64,000 bases of DNA from NCBI RefSeq assembly GCF_022538185.1, contig NZ_JAKYXC010000002.1:186001-250000 (forward strand), in the 5' to 3' direction. A program made the position numbers and the translations under genes. Source of the DNA: Microbacterium sp. CFH 31415 (GTDB lineage: Bacteria; Actinomycetota; Actinomycetes; Actinomycetales; Microbacteriaceae). The notes beneath the pieces were generated by a model. The model saw only the letters and a list, made by a program, of their open reading frames with translations, was not told the origin of the DNA and made no database searches. Positions 10,111-18,808 of this stretch are shown one piece after another (the first letter of the stretch is position 1; every line of letters begins with the position of its first letter).

Positions 10111-10532
10111 GCGGTGCCGTCCGGGCGGTCGTCGGTCGTGTCCGGCTCGGCGGCTCCGGACGGAGGCGCGGCTGCAGAGGCAGGCGACGCCCCGTCGATA
10201 GCCGGCGTCTCGTCGATGCGGATCACGTCGCCCGCGCGGGGACCGCCCGCAGGGGCGGGCGCGGCGGGGAGTGCGCGCTCGGGGTCTTCCCGGCGGTTGC
10301 GCCGGGCCTCTTGGCCGACGTTGGCGAGGACGACCGCGATGTAGGGGAGGAAGATGGCCGCGGCACCGAACACCCACGTGTACCAGCCGTACGGCGTGAT
10401 GACGACCATCAGGATGAAGCAGGCGACGCGGACGCCCATGGTGAGCAGATACCTGGTCGATCGCGCGTCGACATCGTCACGTGGCGCACGCGGCAGCGAC
10501 GTGGCGGACTGGGGCCGACTCGAACTTTTCAC
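10107..10532 (-). CDS. DUF3099 domain-containing membrane protein
   Basis: Actinobacterial membrane protein of 141 residues with unknown function. After a short charged N-terminus, RSTRYLLTMGVRVACF leads into two closely spaced hydrophobic helices (about 29-70) separated by the PYGWYTW turn, then VGQEARRNRRE and a Pro/Ala-rich acidic tail. This is the usual DUF3099 arrangement. The GTG start follows a GAAGGA ribosome-binding site. First gene of the DUF3099, zinc-type protein, SURF1 operon. Confidence 0.85.
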   Translation of the reverse strand: MKSSSRPQSATSLPRAPRDDVDARSTRYLLTMGVRVACFILMVVITPYGWYTWVFGAAAIFLPYIAVVLANVGQEARRNRREDPERALPAAPAPAGGPRAGDVIRIDETPAIDGASPASAAAPPSGAAEPDTTDDRPDGTA

Positions 10533-10603
10533 CGTCCTTCAAGACTACGCCGCGCGGCCCCTGCCGACGTCCCCTCGAGGGCGCCTGCAGAGGCCGCGAG
10601 CGG

Positions 10604-11092
10604 TCAGGAACTGTAGACGGTGCCCTGGTCCATGGCCCAGGCGAAGAACGCGAAGAACAGGATCGTGCCGAGGATCCACAGCGCGAGGCCGACATACCCG
10701 ACGATGGTGCCGGCAAGCGCCATGCCGCGGCCGTTCTCGCCGTTGGTCTTCAGCTGGTTGAGCGAGATGTGGCCGGTGATGATGCCGCCGAGAGATCCGA
10801 TGAACGGCAGGATTCCGATGAATCCGACGATCGACGCGATGAGCGAGACGATTGCGAGCACGTTGGTCTTGGCCGGTGCGCCGTAGCCGTAGGCGGGGGC
10901 CCCGTACTGCGGCGCGGCGCCGTACTGCGGGGCTGCGCCGTACGGTGCCTGAGGCGTTCCGTACGTCGGGGGCGTTTGGGGTGCGCCGTAGGGGGCGGGG
11001 GCGCCATACGCCGGTGCTGCCGGCGGTGGGTACCCGGCGCCGGGCTGCGCCGCCGGGTCGGGTGCGGGCGCGTCGGGGGTGTTGTCGCTCAC
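10604..11092 (-). CDS. DUF4190-type two-helix membrane protein with Pro/Tyr-rich N-terminus
   Basis: Protein of 162 residues. The first half is low complexity, rich in Pro, Ala, Gly and Tyr with short repeats of the PQYGA and PYGAP type. The second half has two hydrophobic helices, TNVLAIVSLIASIVGFIGI and MALAGTIVGYVGLALWIL, linked by GHISLNQLK. The GTG at 11092 is chosen because GAGAAAGG lies eight bases upstream; longer frames would start before any ribosome-binding site. Role unknown; such proteins are often associated with the envelope in actinobacteria. Confidence 0.8.
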   Translation of the reverse strand: MSDNTPDAPAPDPAAQPGAGYPPPAAPAYGAPAPYGAPQTPPTYGTPQAPYGAAPQYGAAPQYGAPAYGYGAPAKTNVLAIVSLIASIVGFIGILPFIGSLGGIITGHISLNQLKTNGENGRGMALAGTIVGYVGLALWILGTILFFAFFAWAMDQGTVYSS

Positions 11093-11143
11093 GGGCTGAC
11101 CTTTCTCGAGACTGCTCTTAGCGTTCCAGCGCACGGCGTGGGG

Positions 11144-11149
11144 TGTCAA
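11144..11149 (-). promoter_or_regulatory. Consensus -35 hexamer upstream of the DUF4190-type gene
   Basis: On the minus strand 11149-11144 reads TTGACA, a perfect sigma-A -35. The matching -10 is poor: AACGCT at 18 bases, or TAAGAG at 23 bases. The site is 52 bases upstream of the GTG. Confidence 0.35.
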
Positions 11150-11203
11150 ACGCTGCGCGACTAGGCTGGTCCGGATCCGTCACAACCCTCCGGGAGCCTC
11201 ATC

Positions 11204-11914
11204 ATGTCCAGCGATCGCGTCGTCCTCGTCACCGGCGGAAACCGCGGCATCGGCCGTGCCATCGCCGAGCGCTTCGTGGCGCAGGGATACAAGGTCGCCG
11301 TGACCGCTCGTTCCGGCGAGGGTCCGGAGGGCACGCTGACGGTGCGCGCCGATGTGACGGATGCCGCGGCGGTCGACGCCGCCTTCACCGAGGTCGAACA
11401 GGCTCTGGGTCCTGTCGAGATCGTGGTCGCGAACGCCGGCATCACCAAGGACACGCTCTTGCTGCGCATGACCGAGGACGACTTCGACAGCGTGGTCGCG
11501 ACGAACCTCGGAGGAGCGTTCCGCGTGGTCAAGCGCGCGTCGAAGGGAATGCTGCGGGCACGCTGGGGGCGCGTCATCCTGATCTCGAGCGTCGTGGGAC
11601 TGTACGGCTCGGCCGGGCAGATCAACTACGCAGCCTCGAAGAGCGCGCTCGTGGGCTTCGCCCGCTCGCTCACCCGCGAGCTCGGCGCGCGGGGGATCAC
11701 TGCGAACGTCGTGGCACCCGGGTTCATCGAGACGGATATGACGGCAGAGCTGGGCGACGCCACACAGGCCGAGTACAAGAAGAGCATCCCCGCCGGCCGT
11801 TTCGCCACGGCGGACGAGGTCGCGGGCGTCGTCACGTGGATGGCGTCCGACGATGCCGCCTACATCTCGGGCGCTGTCATCCCCGTGGACGGCGGTCTCG
11901 GGATGGGGCACTGA
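11204..11914 (+). CDS. fabG: 3-oxoacyl-[ACP] reductase-like short-chain dehydrogenase (FabG type)
   Basis: Classical SDR of 236 residues that should reduce 3-oxoacyl-ACP with NADPH. The cofactor motif TGGNRGIG is near residue 11, NAG follows the beta-4 strand, the catalytic Ser lies in LISSV and the YxxxK pair in YAASK, and the C-terminal PVDGGLGMGH is typical. The shortened N-terminus and the GPEGTLTVRADVTD segment resemble mycobacterial FabG1/MabA. It stands alone, about 110 bases after a divergent gene, with a TAGGCT at 11162-11167 as possible -10. A different carbonyl substrate cannot be excluded. Confidence 0.85.
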   Translation: MSSDRVVLVTGGNRGIGRAIAERFVAQGYKVAVTARSGEGPEGTLTVRADVTDAAAVDAAFTEVEQALGPVEIVVANAGITKDTLLLRMTEDDFDSVVATNLGGAFRVVKRASKGMLRARWGRVILISSVVGLYGSAGQINYAASKSALVGFARSLTRELGARGITANVVAPGFIETDMTAELGDATQAEYKKSIPAGRFATADEVAGVVTWMASDDAAYISGAVIPVDGGLGMGH

Positions 11915-11936
11915 CCCCGCCCGGCCGATCCGTCGT

Positions 11937-12629
11937 TCAGCGCACCGCGGCGATGAGCGCACTCGACAGACGCTCAGGCTGAGAGAACTGCGGCCAATGG
12001 CCCGAACCCAGCGCGACGACCTCGGCATCGGCGATCGCGTCGAACTCGGCGCCGTACGGCCCCCACTGGGCGATCGCCTCGCGGAAGGCCGCCTCGTCCA
12101 TGCCTCCGGAGAGGATGGTCACGGGGACCGCATGACGCGCCGTGCCTTCGAACCGCACCTCGTCGGTCGGCACCCTGGCCGGGACGGAGCGCGTGCGCTG
12201 CGCCCAGGTCGCACGGGTCTCGGCGTCGATGTCGGCGACGTCGGGCTCGTCGAAGGACTCCCAGCCCGGGAACGGGATCACACCGTCGATCACGTCGAAC
12301 TCGGAGATGCTTCCCCCTGATGGGGGCGGCACGGTGTCGACGAACACCACGCGGGCCACGCGATCGGCGCGCGCCTCGGCAGCGGCCCACACCACGTTGC
12401 CCCCGCCGCTGTGCCCCACGAGGATGACCGGGCCGGCCGACGCGTCGACCTCGGCCACGACGGCATCGACCCAGTCCTGGATGCCGATGTCGGCCGACTC
12501 GGCCGCCGGCGCGCCGACGCCCGGAAGAGTCAGGGGGCGGGGCGTGTGGCCCGCCTGTCGGAGCGCGGGAACCACGGGGTCCCATGACCCCGCGTCGAGC
12601 CAGAGACCGGGAACGAGGATGATGTCCAT
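11937..12629 (-). CDS. Alpha/beta hydrolase
   Basis: Small alpha/beta-hydrolase of 230 residues beginning MDIILVPGLWLDAGSW, with the nucleophile elbow GHSGGG. The late acid and the catalytic His (GSGHWPQFSQP) are present, so it is probably active. I place the start at 12629 rather than at the in-frame ATG at 12659: TAGCGT lies seven bases before 12629, matching the leaderless pattern, and the family alignment starts here. Substrate is unknown; such proteins are often esterases or lactonases. Confidence 0.85.
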   Translation of the reverse strand: MDIILVPGLWLDAGSWDPVVPALRQAGHTPRPLTLPGVGAPAAESADIGIQDWVDAVVAEVDASAGPVILVGHSGGGNVVWAAAEARADRVARVVFVDTVPPPSGGSISEFDVIDGVIPFPGWESFDEPDVADIDAETRATWAQRTRSVPARVPTDEVRFEGTARHAVPVTILSGGMDEAAFREAIAQWGPYGAEFDAIADAEVVALGSGHWPQFSQPERLSSALIAAVR

Positions 12630-12636
12630 GACGGCG

Positions 12637-12642
12637 ACGCTA
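12637..12642 (-). promoter_or_regulatory. Leaderless -10 of the alpha/beta hydrolase gene
   Basis: Minus-strand TAGCGT, seven bases before the ATG; no Shine-Dalgarno. It lies downstream of the serB stop, so the hydrolase has its own start. Confidence 0.5.
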
Positions 12643-12668
12643 TCGAGGGTCGCCGACATTCCGGCAGC

Positions 12669-13313
12669 TCAGGGCAGCAGCGCGATCACCTCGGCCAGGT
12701 CGACGGGGCCGACCACCACGTCGGCGCGCTCGCGCACCGCCGGCTTGGCGTTGAAGGCGACGCCGAGGCCCGCGGCATCCATCATCTTCAGATCGTTCGC
12801 GCCATCGCCGATGGCGATCGTGCGAGCCAGCGGCACACCCGCCGCCGATGCCCACTCGCGCAGCGCCGCCGCCTTGCCCTCGGCGTCGACGATGTCGCCG
12901 TCGACGACCCCGGTGAGTGTGTCGCCGGCCACTGCGAGGCGATTGGCCCGCCACACGTCGACACCCAGAGACGGCGCGACTGTGTCGAGGATCTCGTGGA
13001 ACCCGCCCGACACGACGCCCACCGCACCGCCGCGCGCGTGCACGGCGTCGATGAGCTCGCGCACTCCGGGCGTCGGCTCGATCCGGTCGAGCACGTTCGC
13101 GAACGCCGTCACAGGGACGCCGGTGAGCCGCTCGACCCGCGACCGCAGGCTGGCCGCGAAGTCGACCTCCCCCCGCATAGCCGCCTCCGTCGCCGCGGCG
13201 ACCTCGGGACCGCGTCCGGCCTCATCGGCGATGAGCTCGATGACCTCGTTGCGGATCAGGGTCGAGTCGGCGTCGAGCACGACGAGGAATCGGGCGTGGG
13301 CGGGTGCAGGCAT
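12669..13313 (-). CDS. serB: Phosphoserine phosphatase SerB
   Basis: HAD-superfamily phosphatase of 214 residues catalysing the last step of serine biosynthesis, phosphoserine to serine. DADST at 14-18 supplies the nucleophile Asp and the acid/base Asp. Motif II is in VVSGGFHEI, and motif III/IV are the late Lys and GDGANDLKMM. RNEVIELIADEAGR and the MRGEVDFAASLRSRV segment are the SerB cap. It lacks the N-terminal ACT domains of the mycobacterial SerB2. ATG lies six bases after TAGCGT with no ribosome-binding site. Confidence 0.93.
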   Translation of the reverse strand: MPAPAHARFLVVLDADSTLIRNEVIELIADEAGRGPEVAAATEAAMRGEVDFAASLRSRVERLTGVPVTAFANVLDRIEPTPGVRELIDAVHARGGAVGVVSGGFHEILDTVAPSLGVDVWRANRLAVAGDTLTGVVDGDIVDAEGKAAALREWASAAGVPLARTIAIGDGANDLKMMDAAGLGVAFNAKPAVRERADVVVGPVDLAEVIALLP

Positions 13314-13319
13314 CCCTCC

Positions 13320-13325
13320 ACGCTA
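13320..13325 (-). promoter_or_regulatory. Leaderless -10 of serB
   Basis: Minus-strand TAGCGT six bases before the ATG of serB. Confidence 0.55.
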
Positions 13326-13358
13326 GCGCCGCGGGCACACGAGACCCCAAACCGGCGG

Positions 13359-14603
<1,245 letters not shown>

Positions 14604-14609
14604 GGCACC

Positions 14610-14615
14610 ACCCTA
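14610..14615 (-). promoter_or_regulatory. Leaderless -10 of glgC
   Basis: Minus-strand TAGGGT six bases before the glgC ATG. Confidence 0.55.
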
Positions 14616-14666
14616 GGCCCGCATCCCGATCGGGCCCAACGGCTACACGCGGGATGACTCGTGTAC

Positions 14667-14672
14667 TAGGTT
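14667..14672 (+). promoter_or_regulatory. Leaderless -10 of glgA
   Basis: TAGGTT seven bases before the glgA ATG; no Shine-Dalgarno. Confidence 0.5.
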
Positions 14673-14679
14673 GCGTCCC

Positions 14680-15873
14680 ATGCGCGTCGACATCGTGACC
14701 AAGGAGTACCCGCCGGAGATCTATGGCGGAGCCGGCGTGCACGTCACCGAACTGGTGAAGGCGCTGCGGCAGAGCATCGACGTGCGGGTCCGGGCGTTCG
14801 GCGCCGACCGCGACGAGGCGGGGACGTCCGCGTACGGTGTGCCGGCCGAGCTCGCCTCCGCGAACGCGGCCGTGCAGACGCTCGGCACCGACCTCGAGAT
14901 CGTGACCGATGTCGCGGGCGCCGACGTCGTGCACAGCCACACCTGGTACGCGAACTTCGCCGGACACCTGGCGTCGCTCCTTCACGGCATCCCGCACGTC
15001 GTCACGGCGCACAGTCTCGAGCCACTCCGGCCATGGAAGGCCGAGCAGCTCGGCGGCGGGTACGCGGTCTCGAGCTGGATCGAGCAGACGGCGTACGAGG
15101 GCGCCGCGGCCATCGTCGCCGTGAGCGACGGCATGCGCCAGGACATCCTGCGCAGCTACCCGGCGCTCGATCCCGCGAAGGTCCGCGTCATCTACAACGG
15201 GATCGACGTCGAGTCGTGGCATCCGGTCGACGATCCCGACCTGCTCGCACAGCTGGGCGTCGACGCGTCGCGACCGTCCGTCGTGTTCGTCGGGCGCATC
15301 ACGCGCCAGAAAGGGCTGCCCTACTTCCTTCGTGCGGCAGAGCTGCTTCCACCCGACGTGCAGGTCGTCCTGTGCGCGGGCGCGCCCGACACGCCGCAGA
15401 TCATGGCGGAGGTGGAGGGGCTGGTACGCGGACTGCAGGAGACCCGTGAGGGTGTCGTATGGATCGATCGGATGCTGTCGCGCCACGAGCTGTGCACGAT
15501 CCTGACCGCCGCCACGACGTTCGTCTGCCCGTCGGTGTACGAGCCGCTGGGCATCGTCAATCTCGAGGCGATGGCGTGCGGCGCCGCCGTCGTGGGCACA
15601 GCGACCGGCGGCATCCCGGAGGTCGTCCTCGACGGCGTCACCGGACGCCTGGTGCCCATCGACCAGGCGCAGGACGGAACCGGCACGCCGACCGACCCGG
15701 CGCGCTTCGTGGCCGATCTGGCACGAGTGCTGACGGAGGTCGTGAGCGATCCCGAGCGCGCGCGGGCGTATGGCGCGGCAGGGCGCGCGAGGGCCACCGA
15801 GGACTTCAGCTGGGGGAGCATCGCCGAGCAGACCGCGGCGCTGTACGCGGAGGTCGCCGCCGACGGCCGATAG
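14680..15873 (+). CDS. glgA: GT4 glycogen synthase / maltose-1-phosphate synthase (GlgA/GlgM, actinobacterial type)
   Basis: Retaining GT-B glycosyltransferase of 397 residues using ADP-glucose. N-terminal KEYPPEIYGGAGVH is the acceptor/nucleotide loop, and the C-terminal half holds GRITRQKG and the nucleotide-sugar EPLGIVNLEAMACG motif. It belongs to the short GT4 type, not the GT5 type of E. coli. The mycobacterial orthologue next to glgC (Rv1212c, now often GlgM) makes maltose-1-phosphate for the GlgE pathway, so the product here may be glycogen or maltose-1-phosphate. I start at ATG 14680, not at the upstream TTG, because of the leaderless -10. Confidence 0.9.
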   Translation: MRVDIVTKEYPPEIYGGAGVHVTELVKALRQSIDVRVRAFGADRDEAGTSAYGVPAELASANAAVQTLGTDLEIVTDVAGADVVHSHTWYANFAGHLASLLHGIPHVVTAHSLEPLRPWKAEQLGGGYAVSSWIEQTAYEGAAAIVAVSDGMRQDILRSYPALDPAKVRVIYNGIDVESWHPVDDPDLLAQLGVDASRPSVVFVGRITRQKGLPYFLRAAELLPPDVQVVLCAGAPDTPQIMAEVEGLVRGLQETREGVVWIDRMLSRHELCTILTAATTFVCPSVYEPLGIVNLEAMACGAAVVGTATGGIPEVVLDGVTGRLVPIDQAQDGTGTPTDPARFVADLARVLTEVVSDPERARAYGAAGRARATEDFSWGSIAEQTAALYAEVAADGR

Positions 15874-15876
15874 GCT
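15871..15876 (+). promoter_or_regulatory. Leaderless -10 of the orphan ABC ATPase gene
   Basis: TAGGCT seven bases before ATG 15884. Its TAG is also the stop codon of glgA (15871-15873). Confidence 0.45.
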
Positions 15877-15883
15877 GGACGAC

Positions 15884-16669
15884 ATGCCGCAGGTGCTCGA
15901 ATTCTCCGACGTCGTCGTCCGCAGAAACGCCAAGGACATCGTCGACCACCTCGACTGGACCGTCAGCGATGACGAGCGCTGGGTGATCCTGGGGCCGAAC
16001 GGCGCCGGCAAGACCACGGTGCTGCAGCTCGCCGACACTCTCATGCACCCGACGTCGGGTGTCGTCTCGATCCTGGGGGAGCGGCTCGGCCGCACCGACG
16101 TGTTCGAGCTGCGTCCGCGGATCGGCTTCGCGTCCTCTGCCATGGCTCGCCGCGTCCCGCCGGAGGAGACGGTCCTCAACGTCGTGCTCACTGCCGCGTA
16201 CTCGGTTCTCGGCCGCTGGCGCGAGGACTACGAAGACATCGACGAGCGTCGCGCTCTGCGCGTGCTCGCCGAGTGGAAGCTCGACCACCTCGCCGACCGC
16301 ACGTTCGGCACGCTGAGCGACGGCGAGCAGAAGCGCGTCCAGATCGCACGCGCGGTCATGACCGACCCCGAGCTGCTGCTGCTCGACGAGCCGACAGCGA
16401 GCCTCGACCTCGGTGCGCGCGAAGAGCTGCTCACGCTGCTCAGCGGCTACGCGCAGGCCCCCACGACTCCCGCGATGGTCATGGTGACCCACCACGTCGA
16501 GGAGATCCCCATCGGATTCACGCACGTCCTGCTGCTCCGCGAGGGCCGTGCAGTGGCCGCCGGACCGGTGCGCCAGACCCTCACCGCCGAGAACCTCACC
16601 GAGACGTTCGGCGTGCAGATCCAGCTCACCGAGCACGACGGGCGGTACGCGGCGCGCGCCGCGCACTGA
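15884..16669 (+). CDS. ABC transporter ATP-binding protein without adjacent permease
   Basis: Single ABC ATPase of 261 residues. Walker A GPNGAGKT is at 37-44, the signature is LSDGEQKR near 144 (Asp in place of the usual second Gly), Walker B is LLLLDEPTASLDL and the switch His lies in VTHHVEEI. The short linker and the degenerate signature resemble the YlmA/ModF-like ATPases found alone in many actinobacteria. No membrane subunit is nearby. The role is unknown; it could serve a remote permease or be a soluble regulator. Confidence 0.85.
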   Translation: MPQVLEFSDVVVRRNAKDIVDHLDWTVSDDERWVILGPNGAGKTTVLQLADTLMHPTSGVVSILGERLGRTDVFELRPRIGFASSAMARRVPPEETVLNVVLTAAYSVLGRWREDYEDIDERRALRVLAEWKLDHLADRTFGTLSDGEQKRVQIARAVMTDPELLLLDEPTASLDLGAREELLTLLSGYAQAPTTPAMVMVTHHVEEIPIGFTHVLLLREGRAVAAGPVRQTLTAENLTETFGVQIQLTEHDGRYAARAAH

Positions 16670-16710
16670 CAGAACTCGGTCTCGATTCCGCGTCGGGGCC
16701 AGGAGGCTGA

Positions 16711-16716
16711 TAGAAT
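16711..16716 (+). promoter_or_regulatory. -10 element of rpmE2
   Basis: TAGAAT (one mismatch to TATAAT) puts the expected transcript start near 16722-16724, exactly where the structured leader begins. Confidence 0.5.
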
Positions 16717-16723
16717 CGCTCTT

Positions 16724-16786
16724 TGGTGCGCTCGCACCTCAGACTTTGTCCGTCCTGGCAAAATCCAGGGCACCACTTTCAAAGGA
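16724..16786 (+). ncRNA. Structured 5' leader of rpmE2, candidate L31 ribosomal-protein leader
   Basis: Three helices can form. One is the hairpin GGTGCG-CT-CGCACC (16725-16738). Another is CCTGG-CAAAAT-CCAGG (16754-16769). The third is the long-range pairing TGGTGC (16724-16729) with GCACCA (16770-16775), which excludes the first hairpin and stacks on the second. The AAAGGA ribosome-binding site follows at about 16781-16785. Autoregulatory L31 leaders are known in several bacterial groups, including an actinobacterial class (from memory). Confidence 0.45.
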
Positions 16787-16792
16787 CTTCCC

Positions 16793-17044
16793 ATGAAGAC
16801 TGACATCCACCCCGACTACCAGGCGGTCGTGTTCCGCGACCTCGGCTCGGGCGAGACCTTCCTCACCCGTTCGACGGTGACCAGCGACAAGACGGTCGAG
16901 CTCGACGGCGTCGAGTACCCCGTCATCGACGTCGAGATCTCGTCGGCGTCGCACCCGTTCTACACGGGAAAGCAGCGCATCATGGACTCGGCCGGTCGCG
17001 TCGAGAAGTTCAACCAGCGCTTCAAGAACTTCGGCTCCAAGTAA
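16793..17044 (+). CDS. rpmE2: 50S ribosomal protein L31 type B
   Basis: Ribosomal large-subunit protein L31 of 83 residues, the zinc-independent type B form: it has [10 protein letters not shown] and [10 protein letters not shown] but none of the CxxC zinc ligands of type A L31. Type B paralogues often replace zinc L31 during zinc starvation under Zur; I see no clear Zur box here. AAAGGA precedes the ATG and a very strong terminator follows, so the gene is its own transcription unit. Confidence 0.97.
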   Translation: MKTDIHPDYQAVVFRDLGSGETFLTRSTVTSDKTVELDGVEYPVIDVEISSASHPFYTGKQRIMDSAGRVEKFNQRFKNFGSK

Positions 17045-17057
17045 GCAGCCCACGTGC

Positions 17058-17082
17058 AAGGCCCCGCTTCGGCGGGGCCTTC
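17058..17082 (+). terminator. Intrinsic terminator of rpmE2
   Basis: A perfect 10-bp stem AAGGCCCCGC / GCGGGGCCTT closed by a TTCG tetraloop, 14 bases after the rpmE2 stop. It also faces the 3' end of the leftward exonuclease gene, with AA/TT at the stem base for the other strand. Confidence 0.9.
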
Positions 17083-17104
17083 GCCGTTCCCGGGCATGCG
17101 CTGG

Positions 17105-17836
17105 TCAGCGGATCGGCCAGCTGCCGTCGAGGCGATCATCGGGGTCGAGCCGCCCGATCTGGATGAAGTAGTCGGTCAGGCTCGCAGCCTGCGCACGCGC
17201 CCACGCGATCTGCCGGGTGTGCAGCTCGTGCACCGTCGCGGGCAGCCATGGCGCGAAGCGCTCGGCGAGCGCCTGAGCCACTCGGCCCGCGGCGACCGCG
17301 TCGGCGCAGGCGTCGTGCGCGCCGTCGAGTCGCACGGCGTAGTGCTCCGCGACGACCGACAGGGTGCGCTTGCCGCGCCGCCAGCGGTCGTACGCCTTGT
17401 CGACGACGAGCGGATCGATCACGGGGGATGGGTCCGCGATGGGATCGATGCCGTGCCGCAGCGCCTCGTGCTTGAGCAGCGAGAAGTCGTACGGTGCGTT
17501 GTAGGCGACGACCGGGATGCCCGCATCGAGCAGCCCCCGGACGGCGCTGACGACCTCGCCGACGACGACGGGGGCGGGGCGTCCGTGCGTGCGGGCGTGG
17601 GTCGTGGTGATGCCGTGCACCGCGGTCGCGCCCTGGGGGATCTCGACTCCGGGATCGGCGAGCCAGTCGCGAGCGCTCATGACGGCCCCCGAGGCGTCGA
17701 GTACGCCAACATGGGCGGTCACGATGCGGTCGGTGGCGACGTCGACCCCAGTCGTCTCGAGGTCGAACACCCCGACGACGCGAAGCCACTCGGGAGTGTC
17801 GAAGAGCGACAGTGTCTCGGGCTGCCATCGAACCAT
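17105..17836 (-). CDS. DEDDh 3'-5' exonuclease (DnaQ/epsilon-like)
   Basis: Stand-alone RNase T/DnaQ-fold exonuclease of 243 residues. Exo I FDLETTG at about 24-30 gives the Asp/Glu pair, Exo II Asp lies in YNAPYDFSLL, and Exo III H-x4-D is in GAHDACADAV. The C-terminal helix is aromatic and basic. Start ATG 17836 is preceded by TACCGT at seven bases and no ribosome-binding site. It could act in DNA repair proofreading or RNA trimming. It is the proofreading domain type, not a polymerase III alpha fusion. Confidence 0.88.
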   Translation of the reverse strand: MVRWQPETLSLFDTPEWLRVVGVFDLETTGVDVATDRIVTAHVGVLDASGAVMSARDWLADPGVEIPQGATAVHGITTTHARTHGRPAPVVVGEVVSAVRGLLDAGIPVVAYNAPYDFSLLKHEALRHGIDPIADPSPVIDPLVVDKAYDRWRRGKRTLSVVAEHYAVRLDGAHDACADAVAAGRVAQALAERFAPWLPATVHELHTRQIAWARAQAASLTDYFIQIGRLDPDDRLDGSWPIR

Positions 17837-17843
17837 GCCCCAC

Positions 17844-17849
17844 ACGGTA
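17844..17849 (-). promoter_or_regulatory. Leaderless -10 of the exonuclease gene
   Basis: Minus-strand TACCGT seven bases before the ATG. Confidence 0.4.
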
Positions 17850-17896
17850 TGGGCCCCGTCCGACAACGCGTTCGAGGCGCTCCGGCACCGCCCTCG

Positions 17897-17902
17897 TAGA
17901 CT
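17897..17902 (+). promoter_or_regulatory. Leaderless -10 of the alpha/beta hydrolase at 17909
   Basis: TAGACT six bases before the GTG start; no Shine-Dalgarno. Confidence 0.5.
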
Positions 17903-17908
17903 CGGGGG

Positions 17909-18808
17909 GTGGCCTCCCCGAACCCGTACGCACCGCTGCTCGATGTCATCCCCGTCGAGCGGCGCGAGGCGACGGTGCTCGGCGGCACGACTGCGTACTG
18001 GGTGTACGGGCACCACGACGCCGAGACCACCGTGATCGCCGTGCACGGCTTCCGCGGCGAGCACCACGGCCTCGAGCCGGTCGTCGCCCACCTCCCCGAC
18101 GTGCGGATCATCTCACCCGATCTCCCCGGTTTCGGCGAAACGCCTCCGCTTCCGGGCATCCGGCACGACCTCGACGCCTACGGCCGCTGGCTGCGCGAGT
18201 TCGCGGCGACCGTGTCCCCGGGTGCGGTCGTCCTCGGCCACTCGTTCGGCTCGATCGTCGTCTCGGCCGCTGTCGCCGGCGGCCTCGCCACCCCACGCGT
18301 CATCCTCGTCAACCCGATCGGCGCGCCCGCATTGGAGGGCCCGCGCGGCCTGCTGACCCGTCTCGCGGTCTTCTACTACTGGGCGGGGGCACGCCTGCCG
18401 AAGCGGGCCGGTGACGCGCTCCTGCGCAACGGGCTCATCGTGCGCGTCATGAGCGAGTCGATGGCCAAGACGAAGGACGCCGACCTGCGTCGCTTCATCC
18501 ATGACCAGCACGACACCTACTTCTCGCGCTTCGCCGACCGTGACGTGCTGCACGACGCGTTCGTCGCCTCGGTCTCGAGCGATGTGCGGGAGTTCGCTCC
18601 GCGCATCGCCCAGCCGACTCTGCTGGTCGCAGCGGTGCGTGACGACATCACCCCGATCGAGGCGGAGCGGCATCTGGTGACTCTCTTCCCCGAGGCTGAT
18701 CTCGTCGAGATCGACGATGTCGGGCATCTCATCCACTACGAGACGCCGGCGGCTGCCGCCACGGCGATCAGGGCGTTTCTCGCGCCTTCCGAGCCCGGTA
18801 CGCGATGA
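17909..18808 (+). CDS. Alpha/beta hydrolase
   Basis: Alpha/beta-hydrolase of 299 residues with HGFRGEHHGLEP near the oxyanion region, DLPGFGETPP, the nucleophile elbow GHSFGS (Ser112), a lid insertion of about 60 residues, and the acid/His pair in VGHLIHYETP. The pattern fits esterases and C-C hydrolases; substrate unknown. Divergent from the exonuclease gene. Its 3' end overlaps the convergent CGNR gene by 41 bases. Confidence 0.85.
   Translation: MASPNPYAPLLDVIPVERREATVLGGTTAYWVYGHHDAETTVIAVHGFRGEHHGLEPVVAHLPDVRIISPDLPGFGETPPLPGIRHDLDAYGRWLREFAATVSPGAVVLGHSFGSIVVSAAVAGGLATPRVILVNPIGAPALEGPRGLLTRLAVFYYWAGARLPKRAGDALLRNGLIVRVMSESMAKTKDADLRRFIHDQHDTYFSRFADRDVLHDAFVASVSSDVREFAPRIAQPTLLVAAVRDDITPIEAERHLVTLFPEADLVEIDDVGHLIHYETPAAAATAIRAFLAPSEPGTR

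Noticed and set aside
9005..11092. Rightward overlapping ORFs in the SURF1 region
   Set aside because: They oppose genes with SURF1, DUF3099 and two-helix membrane features and have no ribosome-binding sites.
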